From the NCBI RefSeq assembly GCF_025399895.1, contig NZ_JAODUA010000012.1, positions 124,001-188,000 on the forward strand: 64,000 nt of DNA. Reading direction: 5' to 3'. The position numbers were made by a program, and so were the translations under genes. Position 1 is the stretch's first letter. Each line of letters begins with the position of its first letter. The notes beneath the pieces were generated by a model. The model was given only the letters and a program-made list of their open reading frames with translations, had not been told where the DNA came from and made no database searches. Origin of the DNA: Streptomyces sp. ASQP_92 (lineage in GTDB: Bacteria; Actinomycetota; Actinomycetes; Streptomycetales; Streptomycetaceae). Positions 16,545 through 24,689 of the stretch are shown in pieces.

Positions 16545-17861
16545 CTAACCCACCCCCGCCGCCCCATCCGGCAGCACCGCCGACACCCGGAACCCCCCGG
16601 ACTCCGTCACCCCCGACACAAACACCCCACCCAGCGCCAACACCCGCTCCCGCATCCCCACCAGCCCATTCCCCCCACTGGGCAACCCCGCATCCGCCGT
16701 GACCCCATCCGCAGGCCCGTTCTCCACCTGCATCGCGACCTCGGCCTCCCGATACGCCAGCCGCACCATCACCTTCGCGCCCGCCGCATGCTTGTGGACA
16801 TTGGTCAGCGCCTCCTGCACCACCCGGTACGCCGTCTGCTCCACCAGCGCGTCACACCCCCGCGCCTCCCCCTGCACCAGCAGCTCCACCACCATCCCGG
16901 CCTCCCGGGACTGCCCCACCAACGCCTCGATGTCCGCGAGACAGGGCCCCTCCTCCACCGCCGCGGCCGCCGCGGCCGCAGCCGCCCCCACCGCCGCCAG
17001 CGGCACCGGATCCAGCCGCACCGCCACCGGCTGCTGATCGGCCCGCAACACCCCGAGCATCTCCCGCAACTCCGTCAGCGCCTGCCGCCCCATGTCACCG
17101 ACCAGCGCCGCGTTCCGTACCGCCTTCTCCGGATCCTTGCGCGCCACCGCCTGCAACGCCGCCGCGTGCACCACCATCAACGACACCCGGTGCGCCACCA
17201 CGTCGTGCATCTCCCGCGCGATACGCGTCCTCTCCTCCGTACGCGCCCACTCCGCCCGCTCCTCCGCCCGGTCCGCGAGCAGCGACAACTCCCGCTCCAG
17301 CGAATCCGCCCTCTCCCGCAACGACTCCATCAACCGCCGCCGCGCCCCTATATACAGCCCGTACAACAGCGGCGGACCCGTGATCCCGAGCGACATCACC
17401 ACCGACACCAGCGGCACGTACCAGAGCCCCGGGTCGTAATCACCCCGCGCCACGCTCTGATGCATCCGTACGAACGTGACGATGAACGTCCCCGCCACCG
17501 ACATCCCCGCCAGCGCCGCAGTGATCCGGCGCGGCACATCCGAGGCGGCCAGCGTGTACAGACCCACCACGCTCAGCAGAAAACCCATGCTGGCCGGGGT
17601 CACCGCGATCGACACCAGCACCACGGCGATCGGCCACCGCCGGCGCAACACCAGCGACCCCCCCGCCGCCAGCCCCAACAACACCCCGGCCGGCACCGCG
17701 ATCCCCGCGTCCCCGGCGAAATTCACACCCTCCAGCGCACACTCCAGCGCGGAGAACACCCCGAGCGAGACATCCAGCACCGCGCTGCGCCTGCGCTCCC
17801 ACCACCACCAGCCACGGGAGGTCAACCCCGTGGCTTCCTGGTCAGCCCCCGTTGCGGTCAT
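16545..17861 (-). CDS. Orphan sensor histidine kinase (HisKA_3, NarL-partner type)
   Basis: This 438-residue membrane kinase has four to five hydrophobic segments in residues 25-172, a short coiled coil, the HisKA_3 H-box RTRIAREMHDVVAHRVS with the phosphoacceptor His219, an N-box QEALTNVHKHA (N354) and a G-box GGNGLVGMRERVLALGG. A run of nine alanines (about 293-301) lies in the linker of the ATPase domain. ATG 17861 is used. A much longer open frame exists upstream but only as a shadow of glmU and prs. HisKA_3 kinases normally sit next to a LuxR-type response regulator; none adjoins it. The two LuxR regulators in the window are 17 and 25 kb away. Confidence 0.92.
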   Translation of the reverse strand: MTATGADQEATGLTSRGWWWWERRRSAVLDVSLGVFSALECALEGVNFAGDAGIAVPAGVLLGLAAGGSLVLRRRWPIAVVLVSIAVTPASMGFLLSVVGLYTLAASDVPRRITAALAGMSVAGTFIVTFVRMHQSVARGDYDPGLWYVPLVSVVMSLGITGPPLLYGLYIGARRRLMESLRERADSLERELSLLADRAEERAEWARTEERTRIAREMHDVVAHRVSLMVVHAAALQAVARKDPEKAVRNAALVGDMGRQALTELREMLGVLRADQQPVAVRLDPVPLAAVGAAAAAAAAAVEEGPCLADIEALVGQSREAGMVVELLVQGEARGCDALVEQTAYRVVQEALTNVHKHAAGAKVMVRLAYREAEVAMQVENGPADGVTADAGLPSGGNGLVGMRERVLALGGVFVSGVTESGGFRVSAVLPDGAAGVG

Positions 17862-18026
17862 GGCTCCCAGCGTACGGGCGAGCGCGAACGATTTTCCTGC
17901 CCCTTGCGCGCGCGGCGCGCAGCACGAAAAGCCGCCGAACACGCCGTAATCCGGCATGGATCCCACGATCCGGTGAATCGTCCCCGAATTCGACCGGGCG
18001 TCCGCATTCCGGACGAGCGTGTCCGT

Positions 18027-18902
18027 ATGACATCGACCACACCCGGCAAGTACGCCGACTTCGAAGGCCTGCGCCGCCAGGCGATCGCGCTCCGACGCGA
18101 GGGGCTGAGCCTGCGCCAGATTCGCGACCGCCTGCACGTTGACAACAACGACCTCCTCCACCGCCTGGTGAAGGGCGAGCCGCCGCCGGAGTGGACCAAG
18201 CGCCCCAACGCCAAGGACGACCTCCGCGACCGTGCCCGCGAACTGCGCACACAGGGCATGACGTACGACCAGATCCAGGTCGAGCTGGGCTGCTCGAAGA
18301 GCTCGATATCCCTCTGGGTCCGCGACCTCCCCAAGCCGGACCGCACCCGCACCCCCGAGGAGGCGTCGGCCATTGCCAGGCGGGGGTGGGAGGCGACGCT
18401 CGCGCGGCGGGAGGAGGAGCGGCGGACCGCGAAGGAGGAAGCCGCGAGCGACGTCGGGGGCCTGTCCGAACGGGAGCTGTTCCTTGCGGGCGTGGTCCTG
18501 TATTGGGCGGAGGGCGCCAAGGACAAACCGTGGGCCCGCCGGGAGTCCCTGAAGTTCATCAACAGCGACCCGAACGTGATCAAGCTCTACCTGGAGTGGC
18601 TGGCCCTCCAGGGTGTGGCGCCGGAGCGGCTGCGCCTGTGCGTCAACATCCACGAATCGGCCGACGCCGAGGAAGCCACGCGCTTCTGGGCCGAGCTGAC
18701 GGGCCTCGGCTCCGAGAGCTTCAACAAGGCGGTCATCAAACGGCACAACCCGAAGACACGCCGGAAGAACACCGGCGAGAACTATCGGGGCTGCCTCGCC
18801 ATCTATGTACGGGATAGCGTCGATCTGTACCGTCGCATGGAAGGCGCCTGGTACGGCATAGTAGGGGCTGCCCTCGCGACCGGTGAGCCGAAACGGACAT
18901 AG
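18027..18902 (+). CDS. Double-HTH protein with LAGLIDADG-like C-terminal domain
   Basis: This 291-residue protein starts at ATG 18027. Residues about 10-48 and 64-100 are two helix-turn-helix units of resolvase/transposase style (GLSLRQIRDRLHVDNNDL and GMTYDQIQVELGCSKSSIS). Residues 110-142 are a charged helix. From about 150 the sequence LFLAGVVLYWAEGAKDK resembles the LAGLIDADG helix of homing-endonuclease-like proteins, followed by FINSDPNVIKLYLEWL and a basic stretch VIKRHNPKTRRKNTGE. It ends only 11 bp before a tRNA-Gln gene. The function is unknown: it could be a DNA-binding regulator or a degenerate or domesticated endonuclease. I see only one LAGLIDADG-like helix. Confidence 0.8.
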   Translation: MTSTTPGKYADFEGLRRQAIALRREGLSLRQIRDRLHVDNNDLLHRLVKGEPPPEWTKRPNAKDDLRDRARELRTQGMTYDQIQVELGCSKSSISLWVRDLPKPDRTRTPEEASAIARRGWEATLARREEERRTAKEEAASDVGGLSERELFLAGVVLYWAEGAKDKPWARRESLKFINSDPNVIKLYLEWLALQGVAPERLRLCVNIHESADAEEATRFWAELTGLGSESFNKAVIKRHNPKTRRKNTGENYRGCLAIYVRDSVDLYRRMEGAWYGIVGAALATGEPKRT

Positions 18903-18913
18903 AGGGCAGACCA

Positions 18914-18984
18914 TCCCAGGTCGTCTAATGGCAGGACAAATGGTTTTGGTCCATTGAATGAGGGTTCGATTCCTTCCCTGGGAG
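18914..18984 (+). tRNA. tRNA-Gln (anticodon TTG)
   Basis: A 71-nt cloverleaf can be drawn: acceptor TCCCAGG/CCTGGGA; D-stem GTCT/GGAC with loop AATGGCA; anticodon stem AATGG/CCATT with loop TTTTGGT, giving anticodon TTG (Gln, CAA); T-stem GAGGG/CCTTC with loop TTCGATT; discriminator G. The 3' CCA is not encoded. It lies between the LAGLIDADG-like gene and glmU on the same strand. Confidence 0.95.
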
Positions 18985-19112
18985 CTCAAAGTTCGGTCCT
19001 GACTGTCCCAGTCAGGACCCGCCCGCATTTCCCCAGCCCCCACCCCGATTTCATCCACGAAACCCCCCGGTATCCTTCGGGTGTCCACCCCCCGAAGCCG
19101 AAGGGCACCTCC

Positions 19113-20561
19113 GTGAGCGCAACCCGCCCGGCCGCCGTCGTCGTCCTCGCCGCGGGTGAGGGCACCCGCATGAAGTCGGCCACTCCCAAGGTTCTGCACG
19201 AGATCTGCGGGCGCTCGCTCGTCGGCCATGTCGTGGCGGCCGCCCGTGAGCTGGACCCCGAGCACCTCGTCGTGGTCGTGGGCCACGCCCGCGAGCAGGT
19301 CTCCGCCCACCTGGGTGCGATCGACGCCGATGTGCGGACCGCGGTGCAGTACGAGCAGAACGGCACCGGGCACGCGGTGCGGATGGCGCTGGAGGAGCTG
19401 GGCCAGTCCATCGAGGGCACGGTCGTGGTGGTCTGTGGTGACACCCCGCTGCTGACCGGCGCCACGCTGGCGGAGCTGACCCGTACGCACGAGTCGGACC
19501 GCAACGCGGTCACCGTGCTGACCGCCGAGGTCGCCGACTCCACGGGTTACGGCCGCATCGTGCGCGACGACGTCTCCGGCGCGGTCACCGCGATCGTCGA
19601 GCACAAGGACGCCACCGACGCGCAGCGTGCGATCCGTGAGATCAACTCGGGTGTGTTCGCGTTCGACGGGGCACTCCTGGCGGACGCGTTGGGCAAGGTG
19701 CGGACGGACAACAGTCAGGGCGAGGAGTACCTGACGGATGTGCTGGGGATTCTGCGTGAGGCGGGGCACCGGGTCGGTGCGTCGCTGGCGGGGGATTTCC
19801 GGGAGATTCTGGGGATCAACAACCGGGTGCAGTTGGCCGAGGCGCGGCGGTTGCTGAACGACCGTCTGCTGGAGCGGGCGATGCTGGCGGGTGTGACGGT
19901 GGTGGATCCGGCCACGACGTTCGTCGATGTGCAGGTGACGTTCGAGCAGGACGCGGTGGTGCTTCCGGGTACGCAGTTGCTGGGTGCGACGCATGTGGCT
20001 TCGGGTGCCGAGGTGGGTCCCAACGCGCGGCTGATGAACACGGTGGTGGGTGCGGGTGCCCGGGTCGACAACACGGTGTCGTACGACTCGCAGGTGGGTG
20101 AGGGGGCGACGGTGGGTCCGTACGCCTATCTGCGGCCTGGTACGCGTCTTGGTGTGAAGGCCAAGGTGGGTACGTATGTGGAGACGAAGAACGCGACGAT
20201 CGGTGATGGGTCGAAGGTTCCGCATCTGTCGTATGTGGGGGACGCGACGATCGGGGAGTTCTCGAACATCGGCGCGGCCAGTGTGTTCGTGAACTACGAC
20301 GGTGAGGCGAAGCACCACACGACGATCGGCTCTCATTGCAGGACGGGTTCGGACAACATGTTTGTTGCTCCTGTCACAGTGGGGGACGGTGCGTACACCG
20401 CCGCGGGTTCGGTGATCACGAAGGATGTGCCGCCCGGTTCGCTGGCCGTGGCCCGTGGCCAGCAGCGGAATATCGAGGGTTGGGTGGAGCGCAAGCGTCC
20501 GGGAAGTGCTGCCGCGCAGGCCGCTCAGGCTGCGGCCGAGCGTCCGGCCGGGGAGAACTGA
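19113..20561 (+). CDS. glmU: Bifunctional GlmU: GlcNAc-1-P uridyltransferase / GlcN-1-P acetyltransferase
   Basis: GlmU makes UDP-GlcNAc for peptidoglycan in the cytoplasm. The 482-residue protein shows the nucleotidyltransferase signature LAAGEGTRMKSATPKVLHEI (about 13-32), VVVCGDTPLL, and a C-terminal left-handed beta-helix of hexapeptide repeats with the acetyltransferase region KVPHLSYVGDATIGEFSNIG and NYDGEAKHHT. GTG 19113 (VSATRPAAVVVL) has aaggg 7 nt upstream. The tail is Ala-rich (AAAQAAQAAAERP). It precedes prs by 117 bp, a pairing found across bacteria, and the two are probably co-transcribed. Confidence 0.97.
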   Translation: MSATRPAAVVVLAAGEGTRMKSATPKVLHEICGRSLVGHVVAAARELDPEHLVVVVGHAREQVSAHLGAIDADVRTAVQYEQNGTGHAVRMALEELGQSIEGTVVVVCGDTPLLTGATLAELTRTHESDRNAVTVLTAEVADSTGYGRIVRDDVSGAVTAIVEHKDATDAQRAIREINSGVFAFDGALLADALGKVRTDNSQGEEYLTDVLGILREAGHRVGASLAGDFREILGINNRVQLAEARRLLNDRLLERAMLAGVTVVDPATTFVDVQVTFEQDAVVLPGTQLLGATHVASGAEVGPNARLMNTVVGAGARVDNTVSYDSQVGEGATVGPYAYLRPGTRLGVKAKVGTYVETKNATIGDGSKVPHLSYVGDATIGEFSNIGAASVFVNYDGEAKHHTTIGSHCRTGSDNMFVAPVTVGDGAYTAAGSVITKDVPPGSLAVARGQQRNIEGWVERKRPGSAAAQAAQAAAERPAGEN

Positions 20562-20678
20562 CCGGATTCGGGTGCGTCTTTCACGGCGTACCGTGATAGG
20601 TGCACATATTCGGCTGGCTCGCCGCGAGAGGGACCGCGCGGGTGCAGCAGCATCGAACACGTCTGAGGAGACTGTGCT

Positions 20679-21653
20679 GTGACCGGGATCAAGACGACCG
20701 GCGAGAAGAAGCTGATGCTCTTCTCCGGCCGCGCCCACCCCGAGCTGGCCGAGGAGGTTGCGCACCAGTTGGGTGTGGGCCTCGTGCCGACGAAGGCCTT
20801 CGACTTCGCGAACGGTGAGATCTACGTTCGTTTCCAGGAGTCGGCGCGAGGTGCGGACTGCTTCCTGATCCAGAGCCACACGGCTCCGATCAACAAGTGG
20901 ATCATGGAGCAGTTGATCATGATCGACGCCCTGAAGCGGGCGTCGGCGCGATCCATCACCGTGATCATTCCGTCCTACGGCTATGCCCGTCAGGACAAGA
21001 AGCACAAGGGCCGTGAGCCGATCTCGGCGCGTCTGGTGGCCGACCTGCTGAAGACCGCCGGTGCGGACCGCATCCTCACGGTGGACCTGCACACGGACCA
21101 GATCCAGGGCTTCTTCGACGGCCCGGTGGATCATCTGACGGCGCTGCCGGTCCTCGCGGACTACGTGGGCGCGAAGGTCGACCGCTCGAAGCTGACGATC
21201 GTCTCCCCGGACGCGGGACGGGTGCGGGTCGCCGACCGCTGGTGCGACCGTCTGGACGCGCCGCTGGCGATCGTGCACAAGCGCCGCGACAAGGACGTCG
21301 CCAACACGGTGACGGTGCACGAGGTCGTCGGTGACGTGAAGGGCCGCGTCTGCGTCCTGGTGGACGACATGATCGACACGGGTGGCACGATCTGCGCCGC
21401 CGCGGACGCGCTGTTCGCGCACGGCGCGGAGGACGTCATCGTGACGGCCACGCACGGCATCCTGTCGGGTCCGGCCGCGGACCGTCTGAAGAACTCCAAG
21501 GTGAGCGAGTTCGTCTTCACGAACACGCTGCCGGACCCGTCCGACCTGGAGCTCGACAAGATCACGGTGCTTTCGATCGCCCCGTCGATCGCCCGCGCGG
21601 TGCGCGAGGTGTTCGAGGACGGTTCGGTGACGAGCCTCTTCGAGGAGAACTAG
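20679..21653 (+). CDS. prs: Ribose-phosphate pyrophosphokinase (PRPP synthetase)
   Basis: The enzyme makes PRPP from ribose-5-phosphate and ATP for nucleotide, His and Trp synthesis. The 324-residue protein has the flexible loop YGYARQDKKHKGREPISARL, the metal/ATP site TVDLHTDQIQGFF and the PRPP-binding loop VDDMIDTGGTI. The length fits class I enzymes. GTG 20679 has gaggag 8 nt upstream. It follows glmU on the same strand and is followed by a strong terminator hairpin at 21674. Confidence 0.97.
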   Translation: MTGIKTTGEKKLMLFSGRAHPELAEEVAHQLGVGLVPTKAFDFANGEIYVRFQESARGADCFLIQSHTAPINKWIMEQLIMIDALKRASARSITVIIPSYGYARQDKKHKGREPISARLVADLLKTAGADRILTVDLHTDQIQGFFDGPVDHLTALPVLADYVGAKVDRSKLTIVSPDAGRVRVADRWCDRLDAPLAIVHKRRDKDVANTVTVHEVVGDVKGRVCVLVDDMIDTGGTICAAADALFAHGAEDVIVTATHGILSGPAADRLKNSKVSEFVFTNTLPDPSDLELDKITVLSIAPSIARAVREVFEDGSVTSLFEEN

Positions 21654-21673
21654 CTTGTAGCGCACGGGAGTTG

Positions 21674-21706
21674 GGGCCGCGTCCGGCATCGGGCGCGGCC
21701 CTTCTT
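21674..21706 (+). terminator. Rho-independent terminator after prs
   Basis: Arms GGGCCGCG (21674-21681) and CGCGGCCC (21694-21701) pair perfectly around a 12-nt loop and are followed by ttctt. It lies 20 bp past the prs stop, between convergent genes. Confidence 0.75.
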
Positions 21707-21802
21707 CATGCCCGGCCTCATGCCCGGCCTCATGCCCTTCTCCATGCCCGGCCTCAGGCCCGGCCTCACGCCCGGCCTCATGCCCGGCCTCATGCCCGGC
21801 CT
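21707..21802. repeat. 12-bp tandem repeat, eight copies of catgcccggcct
   Basis: Eight head-to-tail 12-bp units run from 21707 to 21802. Units 1, 2, 4, 7 and 8 are identical, and the others carry one to four changes. It sits between the prs terminator and the stop codon of the convergent beta-lactamase-fold gene, 5 bp from that stop. In one minus-strand frame it would encode Arg-Pro-Gly-Met repeats, but that is not the frame of the upstream gene. Confidence 0.93.
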
Positions 21803-21807
21803 CCTTG

Positions 21808-22692
21808 TCAGCCGGTACGCCGTGCTCTGAGCGCGTCGACGGCGATGCGGGCGGCGCGGCCGATGGCGGCGTCGGCCGCGGGCAGGGTGGCGGCGGTGGA
21901 GGCGGCGCGGGTGAAGACGGCGACGGCGTAGCGCCCGCCGTCGGGGTATTCGACGACGCCCGCTTCGTGGCGCTGGGTGGGCAGGGTGCCGGTCTTTCCG
22001 CTGACGCGTACGTCGTCGAAGGGGAAGCCGGAGGCCAGGCGGTGGCTCCAGGCCTGGACGCCGAGGACGGCGCGCAGTTCCTCCCCCCAGACTCCCCCGC
22101 ACACCTCGTCCCGCCAGATCGCGGTGAGCAGCGCGGTGATCTCGCGGGGGGTGGACCGGTTGGTGCGATGGGGGTCCAGGACGGTGAGGCGGGCGACGGC
22201 GGCGGGGTCGACGAGGGCGGCGGGCCCGCTGGAGCCGGTGTCGTCGACCATCGTGGCGTAGAGCCCGGCCTGGTTGTGGACGGCGAGGGTGCGGGTCAGC
22301 CCGAGGGCGGCCATGGCGGCGTTGACGGTGTCGAGGCCGAGGTGGTCCCAGAGGATGTCGGCGGCGGCGTTGTCGCTGACGGCGATGGCGAGGGAGGCGA
22401 GGTCGCGCAGGGACAGGCGGGCCGCGTCGCGCATGACGGCGAGTCCGGTGGGGCCGGGGGCGCGGGCGGCCGCGGGGATGTCGACGGGGGTGGTGGGGTC
22501 CAGGCGGCCGGCGGCGGCTTCGCGGTAGAGGGTGACGACGAGGCACAGCTTGTGGACGCTGGCGGTGGAGACGGGGGTGTCGGCGGCCAGGGTGACGGTG
22601 GTGCCGTGGTCGATGTCGGTGGCGCAGAGGGCTCCGCTGAGGCCGGCGTCGGTGAAGGCGGCGGTGATGCGGCTGCGTACGGGGGTGTTCAC
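21808..22692 (-). CDS. Serine hydrolase of class A beta-lactamase fold
   Basis: This 294-residue protein has the SxxK motif as SVHK (S45, K48), SDN (106-108) and KTG (233-235). No signal peptide or lipobox is visible, so it would be cytoplasmic. The omega-loop Glu expected near position 166 of class A enzymes is not recognisable. Hydrolysis of beta-lactams is therefore uncertain and it may act on another ester or amide. The GTG start at 22692 overlaps the stop of the upstream LysR gene (GTGA), and ggag lies 9 nt upstream, so it is co-translated with its probable regulator. A 12-bp tandem repeat array begins 5 bp after its stop. Confidence 0.87.
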   Translation of the reverse strand: MNTPVRSRITAAFTDAGLSGALCATDIDHGTTVTLAADTPVSTASVHKLCLVVTLYREAAAGRLDPTTPVDIPAAARAPGPTGLAVMRDAARLSLRDLASLAIAVSDNAAADILWDHLGLDTVNAAMAALGLTRTLAVHNQAGLYATMVDDTGSSGPAALVDPAAVARLTVLDPHRTNRSTPREITALLTAIWRDEVCGGVWGEELRAVLGVQAWSHRLASGFPFDDVRVSGKTGTLPTQRHEAGVVEYPDGGRYAVAVFTRAASTAATLPAADAAIGRAARIAVDALRARRTG

Positions 22693-23639
22693 AGCGGGAA
22701 CTCCGATGCGGGGCGGGGGAACAGGCGCCGCGGGGTGGCGGTGGGCCGGAGCCCGGCGTGTTCGCGCAGGACGTCGTGGGCGGCTTCGGTGAACAGGCGG
22801 ACGGCGGGGCCGTCGCGTCCGGCGGGCCACGCGGTGGAGGTGCGCCAGGTGAGGGGGTTGCCGCGCAGGGGCCGCCAGGTGGTGCCGGGTTCGGGGGCGG
22901 GCCGGGGCAGCAGGGCGACGACGTCGGTGCCGGACAGCAGGAGTGCGCGGGTGAACTCGATGCCGGCGACTTCGCGTACGGCGCTGTGGGTGCAGCCGTG
23001 GCGGGCGCAGGCGGTAAGGGTCTCGTCGTGCAGGGCGGGGGCGGTGGGGCGCGGGAACAGGACGAGTTCGCGGCCGTCGAGGTCGGCGACGTCGACCTCG
23101 GTGTGCTGGGCGAGCGGGTCGTGGTCGGCGAGCAGGGCGCCGAGCGGCTGGTGGAGTTGGGGGCCGAAGCCGAGGCCGGTGGCGGGGCAGGGGTGGCGGA
23201 CGATTCCGGCGTCGAGGGTGCCGGCGGCGAGTTCGGCGGTGAGTTCGGGGGTGGTCAGTTCGCGCAGGTCGAGTTCGCCGCCGGGGCTGCGTTCGCGGTA
23301 GGCGGTGAGGAGGGCGGCGATGGTGGCGCCGCCGAGTTGGGGCGGGACGGCGGCGCGCAGGGTGCCGGCGGCGCCGCCCTGGACGTGTGTGACGAGGGTG
23401 CGCAGCCGGTCGGCGGCGTCGAGCAGGGCGTCGGTCTCGGCCAGGACGAGGCGGCCGGCGGGGGTGAGGGTGGCGCCGGCGCGGCCGCGGTCCAGGAGGC
23501 GTACGCCGAGTTCGCGTTCCAGGCGCTGGATGCGCTGGGAGAGGGAGGGCTGCGCGACGCGCAGGCGTTCGGCGGCGCGGCCGAAGTGCTGTTCTTCGGC
23601 GACGGCGCGGAAGTACCTGAGGTGCAGCAGCAGGTCCAT
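22689..23639 (-). CDS. LysR-family transcriptional regulator
   Basis: This 316-residue protein has an N-terminal winged HTH (LRYFRAVAEEQHFGRAAERL... PSLSQRIQRLERELG) and a C-terminal LysR effector domain. It is translationally coupled to the beta-lactamase-fold gene downstream (GTGA overlap), recalling AmpR/AmpC partners although here both genes are on one strand. No Shine-Dalgarno precedes ATG 23639. A TATCCT box ends 8 nt before it, suggesting a leaderless mRNA. Two palindromes immediately upstream (23651-23678) are likely autoregulatory binding sites. The effector is unknown. Confidence 0.92.
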   Translation of the reverse strand: MDLLLHLRYFRAVAEEQHFGRAAERLRVAQPSLSQRIQRLERELGVRLLDRGRAGATLTPAGRLVLAETDALLDAADRLRTLVTHVQGGAAGTLRAAVPPQLGGATIAALLTAYRERSPGGELDLRELTTPELTAELAAGTLDAGIVRHPCPATGLGFGPQLHQPLGALLADHDPLAQHTEVDVADLDGRELVLFPRPTAPALHDETLTACARHGCTHSAVREVAGIEFTRALLLSGTDVVALLPRPAPEPGTTWRPLRGNPLTWRTSTAWPAGRDGPAVRLFTEAAHDVLREHAGLRPTATPRRLFPRPASEFPL

Positions 23640-23647
23640 GAACGGCA

Positions 23648-23678
23648 AGGATAGGCGAACGCCTATGGAACGCGTTCC
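23648..23678 (-). promoter_or_regulatory. LysR promoter with two operator-like palindromes
   Basis: On the minus strand TATCCT (23653-23648) fits a -10 box. Overlapping it is the inverted repeat ATAGGCG-AA-CGCCTAT (23651-23666), close to a LysR T-N11/12-A box, and next to it the perfect 12-bp palindrome GGAACGCGTTCC (23667-23678). No good -35 box is visible, as expected if the regulator activates or the promoter is weak. Confidence 0.6.
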
Positions 23679-23689
23679 GATAAGGCATC

Positions 23690-23765
23690 CCCCGTCTCCC
23701 GCCCCTTCGATCCCCACCCTCTCCCGCCCCTTCGATCCCCTCTCTCCCGCCCTTTCGATCCCCCT
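23690..23765. repeat. Three tandem imperfect repeats (tctcccgccccttcgatccc)
   Basis: Three copies of about 25 bp with core ctcccgccccttcgatcccc (the third with ccctttcg) lie between the lysR promoter and the rplY promoter. Function not known. Confidence 0.8.
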
Positions 23766-23776
23766 CATTGATCCAA

Positions 23777-23847
23777 TTGGGCGGTCGGGGGGTGGCCGGG
23801 TAGTCTGGGGCAGTTGCTCGGCGAGGGAGGCCGTACCTGAGGTACGG
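23777..23847 (+). promoter_or_regulatory. rplY promoter and leader hairpin
   Basis: TTGGGC (23777-23782) and TAGTCT (23801-23806) are spaced 18 bp and resemble a housekeeping promoter. The transcript would have a leader of about 120 nt with a perfect hairpin CCGTACC-TGA-GGTACGG at 23831-23847. A structured leader before a ribosomal protein gene could be an autoregulatory site; no known ribosomal leader family was recognised. Confidence 0.45.
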
Positions 23848-23932
23848 CGGTCCGTTATCGACGCGCTCTTCGTAGCAGGCCAGTCGTGGCCGGGTGACCG
23901 CCATTTCTGGATCACTTTTACGAGGAGTGCAC

Positions 23933-24520
23933 ATGTCCGAGGTCAAGCTCGCCGCTGAGGTCCGTACCAGCTTCGGCAAGGGCGCCGCCCGCAGCATCCG
24001 CCGTGAGAACAAGGTTCCCGGTGTCATCTACGGTCACGGCACCGAGCCGGTCCACGTCACCCTTCCGGGCCACGACCTGCTGCTCGCGCTGCGTACCGCG
24101 AACGTGCTGCTGTCCCTGGACATCGACGGCAAGACCGAGCTCGCCATCCCGAAGGCCGTCCAGCGCGACGCCATCAAGGGCTACCTGGTCCACGTCGACC
24201 TGCTGCTCGTCAAGAAGGGCGAGAAGGTCACGGTCGAGGTCGCGGTCGAGACCGAGGGCGACCTGGCCCCGGGCAGCTTCCTCGTCGAGAACGTGCTGAA
24301 CACGCTCTCCGTCGAGACCGAGGCCACCCACATCCCGACCTCCGTCACCGTGTCCATCGAGGGCCTGGAGGCCGGCGCGGCGATCCACGCCAAGGACATC
24401 GAGCTGCCGGCGGGCACCACCCTGGCCACCGACCCCGAGGCCGTCGTCATCCAGATCCTCTCGGCCCAGGCCGAGGAGCCGGCCGCCGACGCCGAGGGCT
24501 CCGAGGGCGCCGAGGCCTGA
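23933..24520 (+). CDS. rplY: 50S ribosomal protein L25/general stress protein Ctc
   Basis: L25 of the Ctc (TL5) type binds 5S rRNA. The 195-residue protein has the N-terminal L25 domain (AAEVRTSFGKGAARSIRREN, then KVPGVIYGHG) and a C-terminal beta-rich Ctc domain, ending in an acidic Ala/Glu tail. ATG 23933 has gaggag 5 nt upstream. It precedes pth, as in many bacteria, but a strong terminator separates the two. Confidence 0.96.
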   Translation: MSEVKLAAEVRTSFGKGAARSIRRENKVPGVIYGHGTEPVHVTLPGHDLLLALRTANVLLSLDIDGKTELAIPKAVQRDAIKGYLVHVDLLLVKKGEKVTVEVAVETEGDLAPGSFLVENVLNTLSVETEATHIPTSVTVSIEGLEAGAAIHAKDIELPAGTTLATDPEAVVIQILSAQAEEPAADAEGSEGAEA

Positions 24521-24562
24521 GCCGTGCGCTCTGCCTGAGATCCGTGCCGGGCACGGACTTCG

Positions 24563-24602
24563 ACGGGGCGGCGGGCCACACTTGGCCCGCCGCCCCGTTT
24601 TC
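24563..24602 (+). terminator. Strong Rho-independent terminator after rplY
   Basis: A perfect 16-bp stem (24563-24578 with 24583-24598) closes a CACT loop and is followed by ttttcc. Downstream, 10-bp direct repeats of gacctgagtt (about 24643-24672) precede the pth ribosome site. Confidence 0.92.
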
Positions 24603-24689
24603 CTGTGTACGCGAGTTTCCCGCGTACGCGATTTTTCCTGTGGACCTGAGTTGACCTGAGTTGGACCTGAGTGAGGAGACGCAGCCCCC

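Noticed and set aside
18914..18984. Possible integrated element at tRNA-Gln
   Set aside because: No integrase gene and no repeated copy of the tRNA 3' end was seen nearby. glmU-prs follows in the expected order.
16545..21689. Unbroken 1,714-codon minus-strand frame
   Set aside because: Only the last 438 codons are a real gene (histidine kinase). The rest runs opposite glmU, prs and the tRNA and reflects GC-biased codon positions.
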